A stretch of DNA of 12,323 bases from a bacterium. GTDB lineage: Bacteria > Cyanobacteriota > Vampirovibrionia > Gastranaerophilales > Gastranaerophilaceae. The notes beneath the pieces are model-generated. The model was not told the origin of the DNA. It was given only the letters and a program-made list of their open reading frames with translations, and made no database searches. Shown one piece after another: positions 1 through 5,796 of the stretch. Location: contig JAFXYU010000217.1 in assembly GCA_017541565.1 (NCBI GenBank), positions 1 to 12,323 of the forward strand, given 5' to 3'. The translations under genes and the position numbers were made by a program. Position 1 is the first letter of the stretch; the number at the start of each line of letters is the position of its first letter.

Positions 1-1032
1 CATTTTTATCGGGTTTTCAATGAGTTCAACCAATATATCCCTGAGCATATTCGGCTCTAATTCCGAATCCTCAACATATATACACGCACCCGATTCAAGC
101 ATTGATTTAGCATTAACTCTTTGGTGATTTGCAGCAGCATAGGGATATGGAACAAGAATCGGAGCAACATCCGAAGCACAGATTTCCGATAAACTCAAAG
201 AACCTGCACGCGCTATTACGATATCGCCTGCCTTTAATACAGAAATCATATTATCAAAATACGGTCGAACAATCAGATTTTTATCGTGTTCAAATGTAGG
301 ATAAAATTGTCTTAATCTTTCAATAACTTCATCAAAATTCTTTTTTCCTGTTTGGAAAATCACCTGAACATTTCTCTCTTGAGAAAGTTCTTTTAAAAGT
401 TCAACAATTGTATTGTTAATAGATTTTGCACCCTGAGAACCTCCCATAACACAAAGAGTAAGTTTATTTTCCAACCCTAATTCATGTCTTGCCTGTTCTT
501 TTGTAACAGTCTTAAATTCCGTCCTAATCGGGTTTCCCGTTACAACTGTTTTTCTGTTCGGGATAAATCTTTTTGCTTTATCAAAAGCAAGTGATACATA
601 TTTCGCACGCCTTGATAACTTTCTTGTCACAAGCCCCGGCATAGCATCACAATCGTGCATCATATATGGAGTTTTTGTAATTATACACGCAAAAACCATC
701 GGCGCGGAAACATATCCGCCTGTTGCAAAAACAGCATCCGGCTTATACTTTTGGATATATTTTATTGAATACAAAATTGCCCTTACAAGTTTTACCCCCC
801 ACCAGAAAAATTTAGGATTCAACCCTCTGGGCATACTTTTTACGCTCACATGAAGAAATTTATAACCCTTCTTCGCTGCAAGTTCATATTCCATGTTGCG
901 TTTGTTGCCTACATAATAAACCTTTGCACCGCTTTTTGCCAATTCATCTGCCACAGCCAGCGCGGGATAAATATGTCCTCCTGTACCGCCTCCGGTCACA
1001 AAGAACTTGCTATTACATATTTCTGCTAACAT
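1..1032 (-). CDS. murG: UDP-GlcNAc:undecaprenyl-PP-MurNAc-pentapeptide GlcNAc transferase MurG (3' end cut by window)
   Basis: MurG transfers GlcNAc from UDP-GlcNAc to lipid I to make lipid II on the inner face of the cytoplasmic membrane. I read 344 codons from the ATG at 1032 to the window edge with no stop, so the last few residues are missing (family length is about 350-370). Visible motifs are the N-terminal glycine loop GGGTGGH (residues 14-20), TGGYVSAP (about 104-111), GGSQGA at the start of the C-terminal Rossmann domain, and the UDP-GlcNAc-binding stretch ARAGSLSLSE followed by PYPYAAANHQ. The family motif HEQNxxPG reads HDCDAMPG here (residues 126-133), an unusual set of substitutions. 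The start overlaps the end of ftsW by 20 bases, and a GAGGA site lies about 10 bases upstream within ftsW, so translation is probably coupled. The murD-ftsW-murG order is the classical dcw order. The identity is certain; only the C-terminus is unseen. Confidence 0.96.
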   Translation of the reverse strand, partial: MLAEICNSKFFVTGGGTGGHIYPALAVADELAKSGAKVYYVGNKRNMEYELAAKKGYKFLHVSVKSMPRGLNPKFFWWGVKLVRAILYSIKYIQKYKPDAVFATGGYVSAPMVFACIITKTPYMMHDCDAMPGLVTRKLSRRAKYVSLAFDKAKRFIPNRKTVVTGNPIRTEFKTVTKEQARHELGLENKLTLCVMGGSQGAKSINNTIVELLKELSQERNVQVIFQTGKKNFDEVIERLRQFYPTFEHDKNLIVRPYFDNMISVLKAGDIVIARAGSLSLSEICASDVAPILVPYPYAAANHQRVNAKSMLESGACIYVEDSELEPNMLRDILVELIENPIKM

Positions 1033-2131
1033 TACCAAATCTTCCTCTTTTAACGTTATCTTTTGATATATTTAATAAAATTCCAATCATCCAAAGGGAT
1101 ACCATAACCGATGAACCGCCATAACTTATAAACGGCATCGGAACACCGGTTGCCGGAACAAACGAACTTGCTACCCACATATTCAGAAACCCTTGGAAAC
1201 AAATTGAGAAGGTCAGCCCGAGAGCAAGAAGTTTTCCGTACATATCCTGACATTTTACCGCAATCACAAACCCTCTTTGCAAAATTGTCCAGAAAAGACA
1301 CACAATAAGTAAGCATCCGATAAATCCGTGCTCTTCACCGATTACGGCATATATAAAGTCCGTGTGAGCCTCCGGAAGCCATGCCAGTTTTTGTTTTGAA
1401 CTCCCGTATCCGACTCCGTATAGTCCGCCTGATGCAAAAGCAACAAGTGATTGAATTATATTATATCCCGCTCCGAGCGGGTCAGATTCCGGATGAAGCC
1501 ATGTCGTGATTCTTGAAGACTGATATCCTTTCAAACCTTTCAATAAAAGTAACGGTATAAAGCACGCACCGCCCCATATTATAAGTTGAAGAGAACCGCC
1601 TGCGCACAGATATATTGCAACCGCAGTTGCCATCAATAGTATTACCATACTCAGGTTCGGCTGAGTAAAAATCAATACTACCATTATTAGTATCGGTATA
1701 AATGCGGTAACTATCTTATTGTTATCCATTATAACCGTGTCTTTGGAAAATACTGCCGCCAGCAAAAGCGCAACTGCAGGTTTGGCAAATTCCGACGGCT
1801 GCAAACTTAAAGGACCTATATTTATCCACCTTTGAGCGCCATTAACTGTTGTGCCTGCTATTTTTACCATAATAAGCATTACAATTACAAAAATTGTAAA
1901 CGGTAAAGTGTATGCTATTAATCTTTTGTAATGAAAATTTGATAAAATTTTCAGCCCGATAATCCCAAGAATTACACCTATTATCTGCTGAATTAAAAAT
2001 CTTGCAGGATTAAGTCCCATCTCAACACATTTCGGAGCGCTTGCGGAAAAAATCGACATAAGTCCGATTACCACAAGAAATATTACCGCGATCAAAAGCG
2101 GACGGTCTGACTGCATATTTTGAGTACTCAT
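1013..2131 (-). CDS. ftsW: Septal peptidoglycan glycosyltransferase FtsW (SEDS family)
   Basis: This polytopic SEDS membrane protein polymerises lipid II into glycan strands at the division septum, working with a class B PBP. From the start used here it has 372 residues and about ten hydrophobic segments, the first being LLIAVIFLVVIGLMSIFSA. Family motifs are GAQRWINIGPLSLQPSEFAK in the central loop, LPEAHTDFIYAVIGEEHGFIG, and PMPFISYGGSSVM near the C-terminus. Placement between murD and murG favours FtsW over its elongation paralogue RodA. The start is uncertain. The frame is open to 2212, but that start would run 74 bases into murD. ATG at 2131 leaves a 7-base gap after the murD stop and gives a natural N-terminus (MSTQNMQSDRP). 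ATG at 2155 or 2170 is possible because an AGAGGAG motif lies at 2171-2177, although its spacing suits neither well (15 and 0 bases). Transcription is from the murD side. Confidence 0.94.
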   Translation of the reverse strand: MSTQNMQSDRPLLIAVIFLVVIGLMSIFSASAPKCVEMGLNPARFLIQQIIGVILGIIGLKILSNFHYKRLIAYTLPFTIFVIVMLIMVKIAGTTVNGAQRWINIGPLSLQPSEFAKPAVALLLAAVFSKDTVIMDNNKIVTAFIPILIMVVLIFTQPNLSMVILLMATAVAIYLCAGGSLQLIIWGGACFIPLLLLKGLKGYQSSRITTWLHPESDPLGAGYNIIQSLVAFASGGLYGVGYGSSKQKLAWLPEAHTDFIYAVIGEEHGFIGCLLIVCLFWTILQRGFVIAVKCQDMYGKLLALGLTFSICFQGFLNMWVASSFVPATGVPMPFISYGGSSVMVSLWMIGILLNISKDNVKRGRFGNVSRNM

Positions 2132-2138
2132 ATGTGGA

Positions 2139-3443
2139 TTATTTGGATAATACATACTCTTTAAAAACATCTCCTCTGTGTTCGTAACTTTTGAACATAT
2201 CAAAACTTGCACATGCAGGTGAAAGCAGGACTACATCCGGTTTTAGACTTATTGCTTTATCAATAGCCTTTTCCATACTTTCTTCTTTTATTATATTACT
2301 AAATCCGTTCTTTATCAGATTTTCTTCAAATCTATCAGTCGCTTCGCCAATAAGTAAAACTGTTTTGATGTGTTTGTTAATAGAACTACACATTTCTTTA
2401 AGGTCGGTATTTTTATCTCTTCCGCCTAAAATAAGTGCAACGTCAACATCATTGAAAGAATCTATTGCAACAATGGAAGCCTCCGGATTTGTTGCTTTTG
2501 AATCATTATAAAAAGTTATTCCGTCCAGTTCACGAACTTTCTCCAGTCTGTGTTCCGGTGCTTTAAAAGACATTATACGTTCTTTTATCACTTCGGTTTC
2601 CATTCCGAGAAGTTTTGAAATAACAATTCCGCACATAATATTCTGATGATTGTGATGCCCCAGAAGCGGACATTCGGATAGTTTAATTATTTCTTCGCCG
2701 CGATAGAAAATCGACTTGTCTTTTATATAACAATCCTTGTCATCATCAAACATAACTACATTTTTTAATTCTTTTGCAAATTCTTTCAATCTTAAATCGT
2801 TCGCATTGAGTACCGAATATTCCGGAGCCTGACTGCCCGTAAAAAGTTTTGCTTTCGCCTTAAAATAGTTTTCCAACCCCCCATGCCAGTCAATATGGTC
2901 AGGTGTAAAATTCGTCCAGCAGGCAATTTTTGCCTTAAATTTTTCAGTCATTTGCGCTTGATATGAACTTACCTCGCATACCAGAAAGTCGTGCTTGCCG
3001 TCAATTAAATCGGAAGGCGGAAAACCTATATTTCCGCAAACCGGAGCATCATACTTTGCGGACAAAATATGTGAAACAAGAGCGGTTGTTGTTGTTTTCC
3101 CGTTAGTTCCGGTTATCACAATAAACGGAATATCGGTATTTGAATACGCAAATTCTATTTCGGAAATTATCGGAATATTTTTTGATTTTAGTTTTTGAAA
3201 AATTTCGGATTTCGGCGGTATCCCCGGACTTGTAACGGCAAAATCCGCACCTTCAATAAACCCGTCTGTATGTCCTTCAATCTCTACCTTTATTCCCATT
3301 GATTTGAGTTCATCAATTTTGGGTAAAAATTCTTCTCTGGGAGTTTTTCCTTCAGTCAGAAATACATCGTATCCTTTTTTCTTGGCACAAACAGCCGCTG
3401 AAATTCCGCTTTTCGACAACCCTAATATTAAAACCTTTTTCAT
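2139..3443 (-). CDS. murD: UDP-N-acetylmuramoyl-L-alanine--D-glutamate ligase MurD
   Basis: MurD is the cytoplasmic Mur ligase that uses ATP to add D-glutamate to UDP-MurNAc-L-Ala. At 434 residues it is close to the usual 430-450. The N-terminal UDP-binding Rossmann domain starts VLILGLSKSG and includes TSPGIPP (71-76). The central ATPase domain has the P-loop GTNGKTT (112-118), EVSSYQ (157-162) and the Mur signature NFTPDHIDWHG (178-188). The C-terminal domain has HRLEKV, YNDSKATNPEA, LILGGRDKNTD and the final LSPACASFDMF...HRGDVF block. A GGAGAGG site lies 7 bases before the ATG and supports the start. It is the first gene of the murD-ftsW-murG run here: a terminator ends the upstream GGDEF transcript at about 3505, so murD probably begins its own transcript from the 60-base gap. 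Confidence 0.97.
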   Translation of the reverse strand: MKKVLILGLSKSGISAAVCAKKKGYDVFLTEGKTPREEFLPKIDELKSMGIKVEIEGHTDGFIEGADFAVTSPGIPPKSEIFQKLKSKNIPIISEIEFAYSNTDIPFIVITGTNGKTTTTALVSHILSAKYDAPVCGNIGFPPSDLIDGKHDFLVCEVSSYQAQMTEKFKAKIACWTNFTPDHIDWHGGLENYFKAKAKLFTGSQAPEYSVLNANDLRLKEFAKELKNVVMFDDDKDCYIKDKSIFYRGEEIIKLSECPLLGHHNHQNIMCGIVISKLLGMETEVIKERIMSFKAPEHRLEKVRELDGITFYNDSKATNPEASIVAIDSFNDVDVALILGGRDKNTDLKEMCSSINKHIKTVLLIGEATDRFEENLIKNGFSNIIKEESMEKAIDKAISLKPDVVLLSPACASFDMFKSYEHRGDVFKEYVLSK

Positions 3444-3470
3444 TATAAAACCTCTCCGTATCCGAATTTC

Positions 3471-3476
3471 ATTTTA
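3471..3476 (-). promoter_or_regulatory. Candidate -10 element for murD-ftsW-murG
   Basis: TAAAAT on the minus strand, 27 bases before the murD ATG, lies between the terminator at 3505-3531 and the murD Shine-Dalgarno. No good -35 hexamer lies 16-18 bases upstream, so this is a weak call. It rests mainly on the need for a promoter after the terminator. Confidence 0.3.
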
Positions 3477-3504
3477 CTACAAACAAGATTGGTTTAAAAA
3501 ATAA

Positions 3505-3531
3505 TGAGGCAGGCTTAAAAAGTCTGCCTCA
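3505..3531 (-). terminator. Rho-independent terminator after the GGDEF gene
   Basis: Arms 3505-3515 (TGAGGCAGGCT) and 3521-3531 (AGTCTGCCTCA) form an 11-bp stem with a small A/T loop. There is one mismatch in the minus-strand RNA, which is a G-U pair in the plus-strand RNA. The minus strand continues TTATTTTTT, a good terminator tail about 25 bases after the GGDEF stop codon. The plus-strand side also has a T-run at 3535-3540, but no gene reads toward it from that side. It insulates the dcw genes from the GGDEF promoter. Confidence 0.8.
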
Positions 3532-3556
3532 CTGTTTTTTATTCTCTTACTTACTT

Positions 3557-4429
3557 TTACATTTCCAAATTCATCTGAGAGAATTGAATAATTTTGTTTT
3601 TGCCTCTGTGTTTAGCATTATAAAGTGCGTGTTCCGCATATCTTATAACTGTATTTGCATCTTCTTCAACATCCGTCATACACGGATAAGTCGAAATCCC
3701 TCCCGAAATTGTAACTCTGTGAGCCTCTTCTTCTCCGGCGGGAATAAATTCCATTTTCTCAACTTCTCTTCTGAACCTTTCACCAAATAGAAATGCATTA
3801 TCTTCCGACGTATTAGGAAGAACCAAAAGAAATTCTTCATCTCCGTATCGTGTCAAAATATCTTCTTTACGAATCATTGCATCAAGTTTGTTTGCAATGT
3901 TTCTCAAAAGAATATCGCCCCATTCGTACCCGTACATATCGTTAACAACTTTAAAAAAGTCAATATCGAACAAAATGCACGAGAGTTTTGTTCCGTATCT
4001 GCGCGAACGTGAAATTTCTTCTTCAAGACGTTCCTGCAAATATTTTCTGTTATGCAGTCCCGTCAAATCATCCGTTGTTGAAACCGTTTCCAATTTATCT
4101 TTTATTGCTTTGATTTTCAAAAGCGCATTAACACGAACGATTAATTCATCTTTGTTTGCAGGATTTTCTATAAAATCAAAACCCTCAGCCCTTACTGTAA
4201 TATCACGTCTGGTCTTTCCAAAGAAAAGTATCGGACATGGGAATTTATTTGTCATAAGCGCATCGCGCACCGATTCAATGTTTTCAATAATCATTAATGA
4301 TGGGTTCAATAAGGCATAGTCCTTGATTTGATCAATAGAAACAACCCTCGTTTCCGCTTCATTTATTTCAGCCAGAACGGCCGTAATTTCAGGCATTGGC
4401 TTTGCAGAATAAATAACAATATTGCTCAT
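3557..4429 (-). CDS. Degenerate receiver-GGDEF protein with altered GGDEF signature (GDEEF)
   Basis: A 290-residue soluble protein. Residues 1-115 look like a response-regulator fold, but the phospho-acceptor position in SLMIIENIES is Glu50 rather than Asp, and no conserved Lys precedes the Pro in FDFIENP, so it is probably a pseudo-receiver. Residues 116-285 are a GGDEF domain, the family that makes cyclic di-GMP from two GTP. It keeps TTDDLTGLHNRKY (118-130), LFDIDFFK (153-160) with the metal-binding Asp, NDMYGYEWGD (163-172) and ALYNAKHRGKN (269-279). An RxxD inhibitory site (RKED, 187-190) lies five residues before the signature. The signature is GDEEF (196-200), not GG[D/E]EF: the second Gly is Asp. 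The protein could be a weak or inactive cyclase or a c-di-GMP sensor through its I-site. The start has AGAGGA about 6 bases upstream. It is monocistronic, with its own promoter (4507-4535) and terminator (3505-3531). Confidence 0.88.
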   Translation of the reverse strand: MSNIVIYSAKPMPEITAVLAEINEAETRVVSIDQIKDYALLNPSLMIIENIESVRDALMTNKFPCPILFFGKTRRDITVRAEGFDFIENPANKDELIVRVNALLKIKAIKDKLETVSTTDDLTGLHNRKYLQERLEEEISRSRRYGTKLSCILFDIDFFKVVNDMYGYEWGDILLRNIANKLDAMIRKEDILTRYGDEEFLLVLPNTSEDNAFLFGERFRREVEKMEFIPAGEEEAHRVTISGGISTYPCMTDVEEDANTVIRYAEHALYNAKHRGKNKIIQFSQMNLEM

Positions 4430-4452
4430 AATCTTCCTCTTCTGTATTTTTC

Positions 4453-4495
4453 CGCTTTTTGGCGGGACTATCTGAAGTTCGGACTTCTGCCGAAC
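4453..4495 (-). promoter_or_regulatory. Structured 5' leader of the GGDEF mRNA
   Basis: Read on the minus strand, the leader can fold GTTCGG...CCGAAC (4490-4495 with 4477-4482) or, in competition, GAAGT-CCGA-ACTTC (4483-4487 with 4474-4478). A second small hairpin, CCGC-CAAAAA-GCGG, lies near 4452-4465, about 25 bases before the start codon. I do not recognise a known riboswitch; it is too short for a GEMM c-di-GMP aptamer. Confidence 0.3.
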
Positions 4496-4506
4496 ATCAC
4501 CTACTG

Positions 4507-4535
4507 ATTATATCAAATTTTGAGATAAAACTCAA
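4507..4535 (-). promoter_or_regulatory. Sigma70-type promoter of the GGDEF gene
   Basis: On the minus strand, -35 TTGAGT (4530-4535), a 17-base spacer and a perfect -10 TATAAT (4507-4512). Expected transcript start is near 4500, giving a leader of about 70 bases. The -35 lies in the right arm of an inverted repeat (4515-4540), which could be an operator. Confidence 0.65.
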
Positions 4536-4540
4536 TATTT
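4515..4540. promoter_or_regulatory. Inverted repeat overlapping the GGDEF promoter (candidate operator)
   Basis: Plus-strand arms AAATTTTGAG (4515-4524) and CTCAATATTT (4531-4540) are complementary at 9 of 10 positions around a 6-base centre. The repeat covers the -35 and much of the spacer of the minus-strand promoter. No regulator is encoded nearby, so the binding protein is unknown. Confidence 0.35.
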
Positions 4541-4541
4541 C

Positions 4542-4569
4542 TTAACAATGATTGTTTTTATGGTATTCT
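4542..4569 (+). promoter_or_regulatory. Promoter of the 4576 gene, predicted leaderless
   Basis: -35 TTAACA (4542-4547), 16-base spacer, extended -10 TGG-TATTCT (TATTCT at 4564-4569). The ATG at 4576 lies exactly where transcription should begin, and no Shine-Dalgarno precedes it. A perfect dyad AACAAT-G-ATTGTT (4544-4556) overlaps the -35 and is a candidate operator. Confidence 0.5.
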
Positions 4570-4575
4570 GATTAT

Positions 4576-5334
4576 ATGAAAGAGGTTAAAAAAATAGGTT
4601 TTTGGGGGTATCCTAAACCCGAAATTATTGAGGAAACCAAAGCAAAATATCCGAATGCGGAATGGATTGATTTGGATATCGATTTTTCCGCTCCAAAAAC
4701 CAATATACTCCCCGATGCTTATTGCAAAATTATCAGAAACATAATCGATAATTCTTTAAACATAAAACCCGATTTGATTCTCGCACCAATCGGAAAAGAC
4801 AAATGCGACAGCGGATGGTTCGCATCAAAAGTTCTTTCAGATATTGGATTTGAAGTTAAAACAACAATCTTTGAAGATTTGAAAAAACTTCGTGAAGTCA
4901 AAATTTGCAAAAGCAAAATGTCTTTGTATGATAAGATTCAGACAATTACTGCGGGAATTGTGGACAACGTACTGTTTGATGAAAAATATGAGCATGCGGA
5001 AATTCCCGAGGACAACAATTCGTCAAACCCGTTATTTACCCCCGGTTTTTGGGGTGTTCCGCCAAATGATTTAAGCATACTAAAACTTTTCCCCGATACG
5101 ACCCATGTATACGGATGGACAAGATGTGTTGAAGCAGGCTGCCCTGCGGATTTGGATTTGGAAATGTATGTCAATCCTAATGTACCGACTGTTTTTTACG
5201 CACAGGCATTCTGTTCAAAATCTCAACTTGCAAAATATCTTGCCGACAAATATAACGGACTTTATATAGATATTGATGATTATTCAACCACTTCAGTAAA
5301 AGCCAAAATCGAAGCATTTTTGAGATTGAGTTAA
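4576..5334 (+). CDS. Unrecognised two-unit protein with repeated GFWGxP motif
   Basis: A 252-residue soluble protein with no signal peptide or membrane segment; I do not recognise the family. It seems to have two related halves. GFWGYPKP (residues 8-15) is followed by KYPNAEWIDLDID, and GFWGVPPND (157-165) is followed by LFPDTTHVYGWTRC. Each half has the feel of a small alpha/beta unit. Cysteines include a CVEAGCPADLDLE stretch in the second half, which may matter for metal binding or catalysis; that is speculation. I considered a distant link to 2-hydroxyacyl-CoA dehydratase-type proteins but could not support it. I chose ATG 4576 over the upstream TTG at 4552 because TTG would lie inside the promoter and has no Shine-Dalgarno. 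It is divergent from the GGDEF gene; the next plus-strand gene starts about 100 bases downstream. Confidence 0.8.
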   Translation: MKEVKKIGFWGYPKPEIIEETKAKYPNAEWIDLDIDFSAPKTNILPDAYCKIIRNIIDNSLNIKPDLILAPIGKDKCDSGWFASKVLSDIGFEVKTTIFEDLKKLREVKICKSKMSLYDKIQTITAGIVDNVLFDEKYEHAEIPEDNNSSNPLFTPGFWGVPPNDLSILKLFPDTTHVYGWTRCVEAGCPADLDLEMYVNPNVPTVFYAQAFCSKSQLAKYLADKYNGLYIDIDDYSTTSVKAKIEAFLRLS

Positions 5335-5435
5335 TCGGAATAATCCCCCCTTATTTTATTACTCCCAAAACTAAACAAACAGGTAATTTATCTGAATTGA
5401 TAACCTATTACAATTTTTGTATGGAGAAATTTGTT

Positions 5436-5747
5436 ATGAGAAAAATTCAGAATAAATATTTGGAAATTAAAAATATAAACCGCAATATTTTGGACTGGAT
5501 TGAAGATGTTGCGGATGAAAACGGGTGTAAAATTGAACGTAAAGAATGGAAAAGCAAGTATAACAGTTATGTCGTATATGACTATGAACCCTTTTGCTCG
5601 GAAGGATTTGAAATAAATATTCTGTTCAGTTCTCCCGAAATTTCATATCTTAATTTTCTAAAGTATCTCTACAATGAAAAAGTAAGCACAATAGAGTATC
5701 TCAATAATTGTATAAAAATTCCTCTTGTCAAAAATTATGCCATATAG
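5436..5747 (+). CDS. Unrecognised 103-residue protein
   Basis: A small soluble protein rich in Lys, Asn, Ile and Tyr, with no signal peptide or clear motif; I do not recognise it. The pattern looks like a compact alpha/beta fold: an N-terminal helix (ILDWIEDVADENGCKIE), strands around YNSYVVYDYEP and FEINILFSS, then a helix (LNFLKYLYNEKV). The start is a choice between ATG 5436, with GGAG at 5423-5426 (spacing 9), and ATG 5421, which adds five residues (MEKFV). 5421 lies six bases after a TACAAT -10-like hexamer (5409-5414), but no good -35 supports it. TTG 5397 is less likely. Gene density and strand agreement with its neighbours support it being real. It lies between the 4576 gene and the AsmA-like gene, each of which has its own promoter. 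Confidence 0.65.
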   Translation: MRKIQNKYLEIKNINRNILDWIEDVADENGCKIERKEWKSKYNSYVVYDYEPFCSEGFEINILFSSPEISYLNFLKYLYNEKVSTIEYLNNCIKIPLVKNYAI

Positions 5748-5769
5748 TACCGTACTTGTGATTTTATGC

Positions 5770-5775
5770 TAGAAT
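5770..5775 (+). promoter_or_regulatory. Extended -10 promoter of the AsmA-like gene
   Basis: TGC-TAGAAT ends 21 bases before the ATG. TAGAAT matches the -10 consensus at 5 of 6 and carries the extended TGn. No good -35 is visible at 16-18 bases. It is followed by a very strong GAGGAGGAGG ribosome binding site (5784-5793). Confidence 0.45.
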
Positions 5776-5796
5776 TTAATCGTTGAGGAGGAGGAT

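Noticed and set aside
1056..1316. 86-codon frame within ftsW
   Set aside because: Same-strand overlap with clear FtsW motifs; no start signal.
3888..4319. 143-codon open frame antisense to the GGDEF gene
   Set aside because: The opposite strand encodes recognisable GGDEF motifs; the composition here (Ser/Phe/Ile) is that of a shadow frame.
4430..4500. GEMM-type c-di-GMP riboswitch before the GGDEF gene
   Set aside because: The leader is about 70 bases and lacks the conserved GEMM core and tetraloop-receptor arrangement; only generic hairpins are seen.
4576..5334. 2-hydroxyacyl-CoA dehydratase-like subunit
   Set aside because: The Cys-Pro stretch suggested it, but no family motif can be matched with confidence.
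5335..5435. Terminator or small RNA between the 4576 and 5436 genes
   Set aside because: Only weak A/T-rich pairings (AATAA/TTATT, TTATC/GATAA) are present, with no T-run after a stable stem.
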